From contig CAMDWI010000019.1 of the NCBI GenBank assembly GCA_945878555.1, positions 35,001 to 84,961 on the forward strand: a stretch of 49,961 nt of DNA. Reading direction: 5' to 3'. Position 1 is the stretch's first letter. The number at the start of each line of letters is the position of its first letter. The position numbers and the translations under genes are program-made. Below the pieces are notes generated by a model that ran no database searches, had not been told where the DNA came from, and saw nothing but the letters and a program-made list of their open reading frames with translations. Source of the stretch: Klebsiella pneumoniae (GTDB taxonomy: Bacteria; Pseudomonadota; Gammaproteobacteria; Eutrophobiales; Eutrophobiaceae). Below are positions 28,851 to 37,803 of the stretch, piece by piece.

Positions 28851-30188
28851 ATGAATATGAGCAAGACAGGATTAAAGGTATTGGTAGTAGTTATCGCCGC
28901 GACAGTTTCCGGTGTGGTAATGGCTGGACATCGTGCGCGTTTGTTAAACGATTCAGCGGTTGAGCACATCATGAAGGTGTGGCCCACGCTGCGTACCGGT
29001 CTGGAGGCAAGTAATCCGGGTGTGGAAAATGTAGGTGAGCGTGTTGTTATGACAACCTCACCACCGTGGAGCCATTTCCAGACGGTTGCGATGGGTAGTG
29101 CTCCCACACCGTATGAACTGGGACAGGCCTTCAAGGTGCATGTACAGCGTAATCTGTGGCCGCAGGGAGTGACGCAGTTCGAGTCGCGTCTGGACAAGTC
29201 GGCTGAAGTCTCGGCCATGTATCTGTTGCTGCGCGAAGACGGCAAGCTGCCGGTACGGTTTGGCTGGCATTATGAACAGGCCCGTCAGCCGATATACGGT
29301 GATGACCATGTGCGAGCATTCTATACAGACCGTGGCTACTCCTGGACCAAGATGGAAGATGGCAATCCGTGGTTGTGGCTGGGTGGCGTCGGTTCCGAGG
29401 GTGATGGAGATACGGTCAATGGTCCGTGTATGCGTGGCTTCAAGCCCTTGTCAGATCCGCGTATGGAAAACTGCCCGGATGTAAACTCGGCCTCGACCAA
29501 CGCCTTGCTGATAGGTGCATTACAGGCAGGCTGGCGCTTTGTGGGTATGCATGGAGTAGGCCCTGGTATGATCAAGATGGCGGGTGAGTTTGTCGAGAAG
29601 TCAATGGAAGTAAACCGTGACCTGACGCTGGAACGCGTGCGTTCTATGCGCCACACGTTTGCTCACGGCACCCTGCTGGGCCACGACCCGCAGATGCATG
29701 AGATTGCCAAGAAGTACAATTTCACGCTGGTAGTCGACCCGCATCGTGCGTTTAATGATGAGCCGGGATTTGTCGAGCGCTATATGGGTGGAGACTTGAC
29801 CCAGATCGCCCCGATCAAGTCGGCGCTGGATGCCGGTGTGAATGTGGCCGTGGAATACGGTGGTTTTGAAGGCTTGCAGGCGATCGTAACGCGTAAGAAC
29901 GACAAGACCGGTCAGATCATTAATATCAATGAGGCCGTGGACAGGATCGTCGCATTAAAACTGGTGACCATCTGGTCCGCATTTTCGATGTTCTCAGACA
30001 GCCTGACCGGAAACCTGAAAGAAGGTAAATATGCCGACTTCATCGTGCTGGACAAGGACTATACGACAGGACCGGATGAAGAGATCCACAAGAACAAGGT
30101 AATGATGACGTTTATCAACGGTGAGCTGGTGTGGGCTGACAAGGATGCCCCGGTCAAGCTGGAAACACCGGTCGCTGCCAATAACTAG
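28851..30188 (+). CDS. Exported amidohydrolase, C-terminal half (split YtcJ-like enzyme)
   Basis: 445 aa. It has its own ribosome binding site (AAAGGAG, spacing 8) and its own signal peptide (VLVVVIAATVSGVVMAG). The remaining TIM-barrel and C-terminal sandwich follow: WRFVGMHG (about 229-235), the metal-site region RHTFAHG (267-273), and GKYADFIVLDKDY near the end. These match AAMHSGGDKD, RHSFDHSSG and GKLADFVVLDQD of the intact paralogue. The H-x-H motif is absent because it lies in the preceding gene. It is in the same frame as the first half. The separate signal peptide argues against a simple nonsense mutation. Confidence 0.88.
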   Translation: MNMSKTGLKVLVVVIAATVSGVVMAGHRARLLNDSAVEHIMKVWPTLRTGLEASNPGVENVGERVVMTTSPPWSHFQTVAMGSAPTPYELGQAFKVHVQRNLWPQGVTQFESRLDKSAEVSAMYLLLREDGKLPVRFGWHYEQARQPIYGDDHVRAFYTDRGYSWTKMEDGNPWLWLGGVGSEGDGDTVNGPCMRGFKPLSDPRMENCPDVNSASTNALLIGALQAGWRFVGMHGVGPGMIKMAGEFVEKSMEVNRDLTLERVRSMRHTFAHGTLLGHDPQMHEIAKKYNFTLVVDPHRAFNDEPGFVERYMGGDLTQIAPIKSALDAGVNVAVEYGGFEGLQAIVTRKNDKTGQIININEAVDRIVALKLVTIWSAFSMFSDSLTGNLKEGKYADFIVLDKDYTTGPDEEIHKNKVMMTFINGELVWADKDAPVKLETPVAANN

Positions 30189-30215
30189 AGTTGCTACAGG
30201 ACTGATGTGATCAAT

Positions 30216-30246
30216 CGCCAACCGGTGTGCAATACACCGGTTGGCG
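30216..30246 (+). terminator. Hairpin after the split amidohydrolase
   Basis: Perfect 13-bp stem CGCCAACCGGTGT / ACACCGGTTGGCG with loop GCAAT, 27 bp after the stop codon. Only a poor T-tract follows (CTGATTTG), so its efficiency as an intrinsic terminator is uncertain. Confidence 0.6.
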
Positions 30247-30301
30247 CTGATTTGAATTGATCAGTTGACCATATATAGTCTGATTCGATAATCTGCTGAC
30301 T

Positions 30302-31027
30302 ATGCGCTTTAGCTCCCTCTTTCAGACTATTTCCCTCCTGTCAGTCTTGTTGCTGTCAAATCCCGTATCTGTTTTTGCCCATGGCGAGGACTACTGGAAC
30401 GATTTTATTATTGATAACAAGAATGATCTTGTCGAAACTACGATGGCCCAGGTCAAGAAGGTCCTCGGTGATGTCGCGCGAGGCAGAAGACAGGTATCAA
30501 GCTGGCCAGATGTTGAGGTACGAAACCTGCGGATCAATCTGATCGCCATGCAGGAAGAAATCGAGGAAATGCTGAATCACCTCAAGGAAGAGGATGGAAT
30601 TTATCTGCAGTTGACCTCCGCTTTGCGTGATTATCCCCAGGCAGGACGCGCCGTTGCCGGAGCACATGCGCTCGAAATATCCATTGAGCTACTTGATTAT
30701 ATCTCGGCGATGGAAGGCCCCGAGGCCTTTATTGAAGAGCTCGAAATGGATGGTGCCAGTGTCTATATGATAGACCTGATAGACGCCTATACAGACACGA
30801 TGGGTGTATACAAGACATTGCAACAGTCCGGGAAGCAACTTGTCGAAGTACGAACAGAGTTTGAGAACAGGACGGCAGAATCAGATTTCAGGTTTCATCT
30901 GCGTCGATGGCTGATTTCGGTTGGTCTTGAAAGTCTTGCTGCATCACTTGATGAAAACGGAACAGTTACTTCAGGGTCAGAAGTCAAGTCAACCGAGGTT
31001 ACAGAAACCTCACCCGTAGCAAGATAA
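30302..31027 (+). CDS. Exported helical protein of unknown function
   Basis: 241 aa, not recognised. The signal peptide is clear (LLSVLLLSNPVSVFAHG, cleavage near residue 26). The mature protein is acidic and mostly alpha-helical, with charged amphipathic stretches (MQEEIEEMLNHLKEED, AFIEELEMDG) and no cysteines or catalytic motif that I can name. The C-terminus is Ser/Thr/Glu-rich. No good ribosome binding site is visible before the ATG. It stands alone between the split amidohydrolase and the convergent exported methyltransferase. Confidence 0.7.
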   Translation: MRFSSLFQTISLLSVLLLSNPVSVFAHGEDYWNDFIIDNKNDLVETTMAQVKKVLGDVARGRRQVSSWPDVEVRNLRINLIAMQEEIEEMLNHLKEEDGIYLQLTSALRDYPQAGRAVAGAHALEISIELLDYISAMEGPEAFIEELEMDGASVYMIDLIDAYTDTMGVYKTLQQSGKQLVEVRTEFENRTAESDFRFHLRRWLISVGLESLAASLDENGTVTSGSEVKSTEVTETSPVAR

Positions 31028-31037
31028 CACGAATAGT

Positions 31038-31889
31038 CTAGTTGATACGGGTAGCAATCCAGTCCGTCTTTATGGTGCCAGATTCTTTCTTCCCACGTAT
31101 GGCATTGTCCGAAATGCGGCCATTAAAACTGTAGGTCTGGTTCGTGTTCGGGTCGACCGCACTTATCGCCAGCGTATCTCCCACCACCACTGATTTATTT
31201 GCTACCAATTCGGAACCGTTGATGGAAATTGTGACCCTGATTTCCTGAAACTGCTGGTCAATAGTCATCCGGAATTTATCCGCCGCATTTTCCCACTCCC
31301 CACTGACATCCGCCGGAATTACCCAGTAAAAAATGTCATGGATATAGAAGTTATTGTTCGCATTCAACATCAGTTGTTCCTGCCGATCCGGTTGCCAGTC
31401 TTCCATATCAAAATTGTGCGATACGACACGGGTGCCGGGTTTTAACTGTTCAAACAGGGTAGGGCGCAGACGCATATTTACTTCACTGTTCAGAAACAGC
31501 GTGACCACGGTCGCCGCACTGATATCGGTCTGGAACAGGTCCCCCACCTCGAATTTGACGCGATCAGAGACTCCTGCCTTGTTGGCATTGAGTCTGGCCT
31601 CTTCAATTCGTTGTGGGTCGAGGTCGACACCGAGGCCGGTCGCACCACGATTGACTGCCCCGATTACAATACGACCATCACCAGTACCGAGATCAATGAC
31701 ATAGTCGCTGTCCGTGATCCCTGCCATGTCGAGCATCAGCGTAACGATATTGTCCGGTGTCTCCACGTAGGGGACATCCAGCTCGACTGCCATGGTAAGC
31801 GGCAACATGCCAGCCGCCAAGGCGGCCATCGTGGTTGCGAATAAAGTGCGTCTGGTGATAACCCTGTTTAGCGGTCCCTGATTAATCAT
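31038..31889 (-). CDS. Exported SAM-methyltransferase-fold protein with C-terminal beta domain
   Basis: 283 aa. The N-terminus contains TRRTLFATTMAALAAG, a signal peptide with a twin Arg that resembles a Tat signal, with cleavage near residue 34. The class I methyltransferase core is complete: VIDLGTGDGRIVIGAV, then GVDLDPQRIEEA, then FLNSEVNMRLRP. After about residue 195 comes a beta-rich domain of unknown role. If it is Tat-exported, it might be folded with SAM or another cofactor bound. It is the last gene of the minus-strand run with the M29-like paralogues and the ABC transporter, 8 bp after one of them. Confidence 0.8.
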   Translation of the reverse strand: MINQGPLNRVITRRTLFATTMAALAAGMLPLTMAVELDVPYVETPDNIVTLMLDMAGITDSDYVIDLGTGDGRIVIGAVNRGATGLGVDLDPQRIEEARLNANKAGVSDRVKFEVGDLFQTDISAATVVTLFLNSEVNMRLRPTLFEQLKPGTRVVSHNFDMEDWQPDRQEQLMLNANNNFYIHDIFYWVIPADVSGEWENAADKFRMTIDQQFQEIRVTISINGSELVANKSVVVGDTLAISAVDPNTNQTYSFNGRISDNAIRGKKESGTIKTDWIATRIN

Positions 31890-31897
31890 CGGTCTCG

Positions 31898-33721
31898 TTA
31901 TTTGCCCATGTACTTGTTGGTGTTATTAAGGACACTGTGGGCCCAGTTCATCCAGTGCTTGCCAGGGTCTGATCCGTAATCCTGGTCATAGTTACCCGGT
32001 GAGGTAATACCGGGCAATTCGGGTATCCAGTCTCGACGCAGGATCTCGTCCGGGTCGCCGTAGCGAGAGGCAATCGCCCGTACTTCAGGATCGGTACTGG
32101 CCATGATCTGGCCATGCTCGATCACCGTCTGCCACTTGCCACTGTCGCGCATGCGGATCTGATAGGTCGGTAACAGCATGTGGTTATGCATGGCATGACC
32201 AATCGGTACCATGTGTTCCTTGCCGAAGGCAACCGAATCGGGTGAACGGTCCGATTTTTCCTTGTCCAGTTCCGGCCCCATTTTCACCTCTGAACCAAAT
32301 GACCAGTGAATTACACCGCCTGCATTACGTTCTGACATGTTGCTGCCTATCAGCATTTCACCAGGATGTTTGAAGTATTTTGGATTGGTGCCAGTACCTG
32401 CCTCGAATAACCACCAGAAGCCCGGGTTTTTCTGGAATGGCCATGTCAGCTCATTGATCTTCGGATAGTTCAGCCACAGCCTGAATCCGTCCCCATATAA
32501 ACCGCCGCCCCTGATTTCCTTCACATATCCATTCTTGAAATGGATTTCCATACGCGGATGGTTGGAGGCATGACTGTTACTGGAGGCGATTACACCATTG
32601 GCCGTGGTCATCTGCACGGTCGGTAACCAGGAATTCTCCAGAGCGGGATATTCAATAAACGAGAACGGAAATACTCCGGATGATTGAGAAGGGATCATGA
32701 AGATATGGCCCTGCAGATACGAACCCTGGCTCCATATCTTTGCCTGCTCCGGGTTTATATCAAAATAAAATGCGCTGCCCTCAGGATCTGTCACTTCGAC
32801 ACGGTCAGTATAGGCCATCGGTTCAATCATCTTGCCTTCAATCATTCGCCAGACATCGGAAGGATAGGCCGGAACCTTGCTCATGATGTCGAAATTATTC
32901 AGATAGGTATAGTTACCAACCAGTTTGCTGGCATGGTGCTTGAGCGCTTGCATCACAAAGGGGCGACCGCCCGTGCGCCAGAAAACCTTGTTGATTTCCG
33001 GATGTTCGTCCAGATATTTGATTACCGCTGCCTCAACGATCTTGTTATAACCTTTTGCCAGTTGTTCGATCCGCTCATCCGGATATTTGAATTTCGGCCA
33101 GGTTGCATCGGCCAATACCGGATCCTTCTCGCGGGTCCACCGGACCGCCTCGTCCCAGTCCGGGAAGCGACCGGTCGAGTTCAAATAATCCAGTTCCTGC
33201 TGACCATCACCAGCCTTGAACACATTTTCTACCTTCTGGATGATCTCCAGGTCTTTTTTGTCGATGCCCGCCAGTTCATATTCATAAATCAGTCTGGCCT
33301 CTACCCTACGTGCGGCGAATGCCTTGGTAATGGATTCGGATACCAAAGGGTCAGCGTGGTGTGGCAGAGGTATCAGCACGATATCACCGGGGTCGGTCAA
33401 CCCGAGCGGGGTACGGCCACCCTTCTGGGTCACGGCAAACTGCGCTTGTGGCATCAGTTCTTCTACAGATTCCGGCGTTTTAAGATAACCGGGGAAGCGT
33501 GCCTCGGGAAATGGGGTCGTAGTACCCGGTCCTATCAGTCCGACCTGCTTGCGTAATTCAGGCAATGTGGCCACATCCCAGGGGGCATGCACCAGATTAC
33601 GCTGTTGCGCAGACATCTTTTGTTGCTCAGGTGTGAGGTGGCCATCGGCTTGCACAGTCAAAAACACAGACGACAGGGTAGTCATACAAAGGGCAATCAG
33701 GGAAAGGCGAAAATTCGACAT
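31898..33721 (-). CDS. Exported M29 aminopeptidase/NicX superfamily-like protein (paralogue B)
   Basis: 607 aa. It starts at 33721 with GGAG eight bases upstream, and a signal peptide (LSLIALCMTTLSSVFLTVQA) follows. By eye the protein fits the M29 (AmpS/AmpT) superfamily, which includes the iron enzyme 2,5-dihydroxypyridine dioxygenase. Matching parts are an N-terminal alpha/beta domain (GDIVLIPLPHHADPLVSE), MEIHFKNGYVKEIRGGG, and the metal-site region EAGTGTNPK, SERNAGGVIHWSFG and MHNHMLLPTYQ. Known members are cytoplasmic; this one is exported. The usual H-x-D at the end of the site is H-x-H here. About 60% of positions look shared with paralogue A at 37804-39606. Confidence 0.75.
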   Translation of the reverse strand: MSNFRLSLIALCMTTLSSVFLTVQADGHLTPEQQKMSAQQRNLVHAPWDVATLPELRKQVGLIGPGTTTPFPEARFPGYLKTPESVEELMPQAQFAVTQKGGRTPLGLTDPGDIVLIPLPHHADPLVSESITKAFAARRVEARLIYEYELAGIDKKDLEIIQKVENVFKAGDGQQELDYLNSTGRFPDWDEAVRWTREKDPVLADATWPKFKYPDERIEQLAKGYNKIVEAAVIKYLDEHPEINKVFWRTGGRPFVMQALKHHASKLVGNYTYLNNFDIMSKVPAYPSDVWRMIEGKMIEPMAYTDRVEVTDPEGSAFYFDINPEQAKIWSQGSYLQGHIFMIPSQSSGVFPFSFIEYPALENSWLPTVQMTTANGVIASSNSHASNHPRMEIHFKNGYVKEIRGGGLYGDGFRLWLNYPKINELTWPFQKNPGFWWLFEAGTGTNPKYFKHPGEMLIGSNMSERNAGGVIHWSFGSEVKMGPELDKEKSDRSPDSVAFGKEHMVPIGHAMHNHMLLPTYQIRMRDSGKWQTVIEHGQIMASTDPEVRAIASRYGDPDEILRRDWIPELPGITSPGNYDQDYGSDPGKHWMNWAHSVLNNTNKYMGK

Positions 33722-33785
33722 GGTGGTTACTCCAGGTTTACGACGAGAAGACAAACTGAAAATCGGTGTGTACATACAGTAGATC

Positions 33786-34484
33786 CTAGTTTGAAACGAT
33801 GTGTGATTCAAACTTTCCATCACGCATGCGGTAGATATTCGGGAAGGTATCGGCCATTTTCTGATCATGCGTTGCAACAATCACGGTTTTACCCTGTTCC
33901 TTCGCCAGCGAGATCAATAAACGGGTGATAATCTCCATATTGGCCACATCCAGATTACCGGTGGGTTCATCGGCCAGAATGACGTCCGGGTCATTGACCA
34001 GCGCGAGGCAAACCGCGACGCGCTGCTGTTCACCACCACTCAGTTCCTCGGGCCGCTTGTGGCCTTTTTCACCGAGACCAACCATATTGAGTAGTTTCTG
34101 GGCCTTGTCCAGACGTTGTTGTTTCGGCACCGCGGCCAGGATCATCGGCAGTTCCAGATTCTCAATGGCAGACAGTGAGGGCACCAGATTAAAAAACTGG
34201 AAGATAAACCCGACCTTTTTCAGCCGGTACTGTTCGGCCTGGCGTTCAGACATCCGCGTCACGTCCTGACCATCGACAACGATACTGCCATCGGAGGCAC
34301 GATCCATCGAGCCTATCAAATTCAGCAGCGTGGTCTTGCCACAACCGCTCGGTCCCATCAACGCAATCGCCTCACCACGCCCGACCTGCCAGCTGATCTG
34401 TTTCAAGGCATGCACCTCACCCGCCGCCGTCATGTATTTTTTAACGACATTGTCGACACTTATCATCGTTTGCTTTTCACTCAT
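33786..34484 (-). CDS. ABC transporter ATP-binding protein, LolD/MacB type
   Basis: 232-aa ATPase. Walker A GPSGCGKTT, the Q-loop region FIFQFFNLVPSLS, signature LSGGEQQRVA, Walker B VILADEPTGNLD and H-loop VATHD are all intact. FFNLVPSLSAIENLELP is typical of the LolD/MacB/FtsE subfamily, which works with FtsX-type permeases in lipoprotein extraction, peptide or drug export. The start at 34484 has AAGGA upstream. The cognate permease lies upstream in the same operon, separated by 202 bp that contain a large inverted repeat. Confidence 0.93.
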   Translation of the reverse strand: MSEKQTMISVDNVVKKYMTAAGEVHALKQISWQVGRGEAIALMGPSGCGKTTLLNLIGSMDRASDGSIVVDGQDVTRMSERQAEQYRLKKVGFIFQFFNLVPSLSAIENLELPMILAAVPKQQRLDKAQKLLNMVGLGEKGHKRPEELSGGEQQRVAVCLALVNDPDVILADEPTGNLDVANMEIITRLLISLAKEQGKTVIVATHDQKMADTFPNIYRMRDGKFESHIVSN

Positions 34485-34542
34485 ATGCACTTGTTCCTTA
34501 ATTAAACTATTCAAATTCTTTTGCCGGACTAAACGCCTGCAA

Positions 34543-34654
34543 GATCCGTATCCCGGTATGGTCGTGCAAGACCGTGTGCCGCATGGATGCGGCACCCGAG
34601 CCTACACGGACGTATTCACGGCGTGTCTGAAACGACCATGCCGGGATACGGATC
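34543..34654. repeat. Large nested inverted repeat between permease and ATPase genes
   Basis: Arms of 23 bp (34543-34565 and 34632-34654) are complementary except for one position that can form a G-U pair in RNA. They enclose 66 bp holding a second perfect 9-bp hairpin (GTGCCGCAT / ATGCGGCAC, 34576-34595). No T-tract is adjacent. It may be a small repeat element (REP or MITE-like) or an RNA structure that sets the ratio of permease to ATPase. Confidence 0.75.
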
Positions 34655-34686
34655 CCACAGCCTGGCGTATCCACAAAACGAAGAAC

Positions 34687-37680
34687 TCAACCCTCACTCA
34701 ACCCCTCACGCACCGACTTCCGGAACGCCCAACGACTGAAGATCAACCCAACCAGCGTGATCACCGCAAACAGCACCACCATGATCACAACCGTCATACC
34801 CGAAATGGCCAGATGCGTCACCAGATACAACAGGATGTTTTTAACCTGACGCAATTGCCAGACCAGATTGGTAATGCCATAACCGACAATCAACGACACC
34901 GCGATCCCGATCAGCAGCCCGATATAGGACGGCGCAAAGATGCCTGACCCGAAAAAACGCAACATATGCCCCGGACCGGCACCGCGTATACGCAGCAGAC
35001 CGAGTGTGCGACGGTCTTCCATATAGTTGGTATAGGCAACCGAGAGGATCCCGATAATGGCGAGCAACAAACCGCCTAACAGATAAATCTGCACGTTTTG
35101 TCGGGCCAGGAAGATATACATATCACTGCCAATCTTGTTGATCTCCTGGTCATAGGTGCGGATATTGGACGGTTCCATTGGCAAGGACTTGATCAATCCG
35201 GCACTGACTGTTGCCGCATCAAACCCGGGCTGAAGCTGAACGGCGAACTGCACCCCGGAGATCAGCACATCAAGATCCTGGATAGCGGCAGGGTTCGGAT
35301 CCAGCGCGATATAGGCGTTGTTGGAAAACAGATGGTTTACATAATCAACGCGCGCCGTATCGAAGGATTCACGATCCGTGACCGAGACCAGCGGACTGCC
35401 AGGCAGATACCAGGTTGTCCCGGCCACGGTCGCCTGGACCATGTTTTCACCGTCTGTCTTGCGACCGAGCTGGGTGGTTTCACCCGGGGCCTTGTCGACA
35501 AACGCATCGACGGCAGGGGACAGGATGACACCGGAATTTTTCAGCCCCGAAATCAGGCCGGAGAAGGTGCCCTGCTCAGCCAGCGACTCTTCCGAATAGA
35601 CCTTCTCCATGTACAGATCAGGGTCGGGCAGGAAATACAGCGGCAGCCCGTTAAAACCATAACCCGGTATATACACACCATCAGAGACGCCTTCAAACAG
35701 CGTCCAGCTGACATTGCGTACGCCCTCGACCTTCTGCATCGCGTCTATCAGTGCCGGGATCTTTTCCTTGATGGCCCGGTATTGCACACCCACACCGCCG
35801 CTTGCCAGCAGGTCATTACTGACGATGTCAGAGGCGTTGATCGTCAACTGAATGTCCGAGCCAACCTGGATACGGGTGCCACGTTCAATCTTGTTATCGA
35901 ACACCGCCGTCATCACCGTCGGATATAAACCAATCGTGCTCATCATTGCCACGATCAACAGGAAGCCGGCAATACGTTGCGGACGGGTAGAGATGTGTTT
36001 CAGCGTCAGCTGGTGCATCGGTCCGCCTATCATGCCAACTATCAGTTGCAGCACGCGATTCATCAGTTGTTTGCGCGAAACCAGGAAGGTAACCAGTCCA
36101 TACACGAACAGCGGAAACCCTGCGAAGTCGAGCGCCTGATCGGCCGTCCTCAACCACGACGACTCACTGAACGAGGCAACGGAAAAGTTCAACATCCAGG
36201 CAATGATCTTGTAACTGCCCAGTGTCAACGCCACCATGCCCGCCAGGCCAAACCGCACATTGGCCTGGTCGGCCTCTGACTGGACGACGCGCCCGGAGGC
36301 CTCCAGCGGAGAGATGGTCGAGGCATATTTGACCAGTTTGCGGCTGACAGCCAGTGCGACAATCACACCTATCAGGATGAAGGTGAGCAGGATATAGGGT
36401 TGCTGTACGATGAGGATGGTCTTCAACGGCAACATCCCGCCATCATAGAACCACAGCGGTAACAGCGTGCCTGCGATTGCACCCAGTATGCCACCGACCA
36501 GCGCACCGGCGCCGATCGAGATCTGCAAGGCCCGGCCCATCGTCTTGCCGGAGACTCCGCGCAGGCGCATCAGGCCGAATTTGCGGCGTTCATTCAGCAA
36601 TAACATGCCGGACAGATTGCCCATCAGGATCCAGCCAACCCAGATCAGCGGTAACGCGATCAGCAGGCTGATCAGGCCGACACGTTGTGCGGTGTCATTC
36701 ATGCGCTCAAGCAGCACGCGGGTGGAATTGTCGAGAAACACCCGTGGTCCGATCCCGAAGATGCGCTCGTCAAGAAAGGCCTGCAGGTTGGTCAGGTTTT
36801 CCAGTGAACCACGTATGTCCCAGCCAGAGATCAGTCTGTCTGTGTCTATCTTCAGCAGATGGATGATGTCAGGAAAATAATTGCCGGCCTCTTCGTGCAC
36901 ATCGCCATCAACGTGGGCCGTGGAGATACCACGTGCGATCGCATCGAAGTTATTCAATAGCGTCTCGTTATATGGTGTGACCAGGATCGCACCGATCTCG
37001 GGAATCAGCGAGGGTGAACTGGTCTGCTCCAGGAACCAGCGGTTCAGATCGTTGCGTTCAATCCGGATGGTGCGTTCCAGTTCTATGTCCAGCACCTGGA
37101 TACTGACCATTTCCTGCGGGGTATCGACATGCTCTTCCGTTGTAGTAGCCGGGTCGACTACCACGGGCTCATCAAACATATGATGGTTTTCAATCTTCAG
37201 CTCGAAGCGCTTGCGGTTTTGTAATTCAGCGTAGGCATTACCCATCTGCGACTTGGTGCCCACCAGCACCAGTACCGCCTTGCCCTGCATCGGCCGGATG
37301 TTCAGTGGCAATGTAGAGGTATCGGATACAGTCAGCAGCGACAGCCAGGGCATACGCATCGGTTGTCCGTCGATGTAGGCAATGTCTTCTGTGGTCAGCG
37401 AGTTTTTCAGGAACACCAGGCTGTTATGGTTGATAATACCGTCGGTACTACGCATCGTCCGCGCCATCTCGCGTATCGCATGCACATCACCGGACTGGTA
37501 ACCGGAGATGTCCCAGTTAATCCTGCCGAGCTGGTCCTCGACATATTTTTTCAGCGCATAACGCGAGGCGATATTGACCGAGGCGAGTATCGAGACAACC
37601 AGAAATGTCACCAGAGTGAATACCAGAAACGACCGCTTGCCGAGTATGCGGGCGAGATAGATTAACGTGCTCAGAACCAT
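34687..37680 (-). CDS. ABC transporter permease, FtsX family (tandem)
   Basis: About 997 aa, much longer than MacB or LolC/E permeases. One N-terminal helix is followed by a large periplasmic domain (about 40-335) and a first FtsX core (about 340-460, with LLLNERRKFGLMRLRGVSG). A middle membrane region then carries the loop TLKHISTRPQRIAGFLL, followed by a second periplasmic domain and the last FtsX core (about 870-985, with YMEDRRTLGLLRIRGAGPG). The two cores suggest one chain acts as a full transmembrane dimer. The start at 37680 has GGGAG very close (3 bp); another start upstream is possible. Confidence 0.87.
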   Translation of the reverse strand: MVLSTLIYLARILGKRSFLVFTLVTFLVVSILASVNIASRYALKKYVEDQLGRINWDISGYQSGDVHAIREMARTMRSTDGIINHNSLVFLKNSLTTEDIAYIDGQPMRMPWLSLLTVSDTSTLPLNIRPMQGKAVLVLVGTKSQMGNAYAELQNRKRFELKIENHHMFDEPVVVDPATTTEEHVDTPQEMVSIQVLDIELERTIRIERNDLNRWFLEQTSSPSLIPEIGAILVTPYNETLLNNFDAIARGISTAHVDGDVHEEAGNYFPDIIHLLKIDTDRLISGWDIRGSLENLTNLQAFLDERIFGIGPRVFLDNSTRVLLERMNDTAQRVGLISLLIALPLIWVGWILMGNLSGMLLLNERRKFGLMRLRGVSGKTMGRALQISIGAGALVGGILGAIAGTLLPLWFYDGGMLPLKTILIVQQPYILLTFILIGVIVALAVSRKLVKYASTISPLEASGRVVQSEADQANVRFGLAGMVALTLGSYKIIAWMLNFSVASFSESSWLRTADQALDFAGFPLFVYGLVTFLVSRKQLMNRVLQLIVGMIGGPMHQLTLKHISTRPQRIAGFLLIVAMMSTIGLYPTVMTAVFDNKIERGTRIQVGSDIQLTINASDIVSNDLLASGGVGVQYRAIKEKIPALIDAMQKVEGVRNVSWTLFEGVSDGVYIPGYGFNGLPLYFLPDPDLYMEKVYSEESLAEQGTFSGLISGLKNSGVILSPAVDAFVDKAPGETTQLGRKTDGENMVQATVAGTTWYLPGSPLVSVTDRESFDTARVDYVNHLFSNNAYIALDPNPAAIQDLDVLISGVQFAVQLQPGFDAATVSAGLIKSLPMEPSNIRTYDQEINKIGSDMYIFLARQNVQIYLLGGLLLAIIGILSVAYTNYMEDRRTLGLLRIRGAGPGHMLRFFGSGIFAPSYIGLLIGIAVSLIVGYGITNLVWQLRQVKNILLYLVTHLAISGMTVVIMVVLFAVITLVGLIFSRWAFRKSVREGLSEG

Positions 37681-37750
37681 TACTCCCAATGCTGATGGCC
37701 AGCCACTCCGGGCGTCAAACCAACCGCCTCCGGAAACTCCGGTCATGTTT

Positions 37751-37783
37751 AATAATAAAACAGGGCGGCACGTGTGCCGCCCC
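37751..37783 (-). terminator. Intrinsic terminator after M29-like paralogue A
   Basis: On the minus strand a perfect GGGCGGCAC / GTGCCGCCC hairpin (37763-37782) is followed by TGTTTTATTATT. It separates paralogue A from the permease gene, so those downstream genes need read-through or their own promoter. Confidence 0.8.
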
Positions 37784-37803
37784 ATCGTTAGCCTGATTAG
37801 TGT

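Noticed and set aside
32684..33556. A 290-codon open frame on the plus strand
   Set aside because: Antisense to the M29-like paralogue B, whose minus-strand protein is conserved with paralogue A.
34500..34700. Insertion sequence or integron remnant at the large inverted repeat
   Set aside because: No transposase fragment or flanking direct repeat is visible. It was kept as a structural repeat only.
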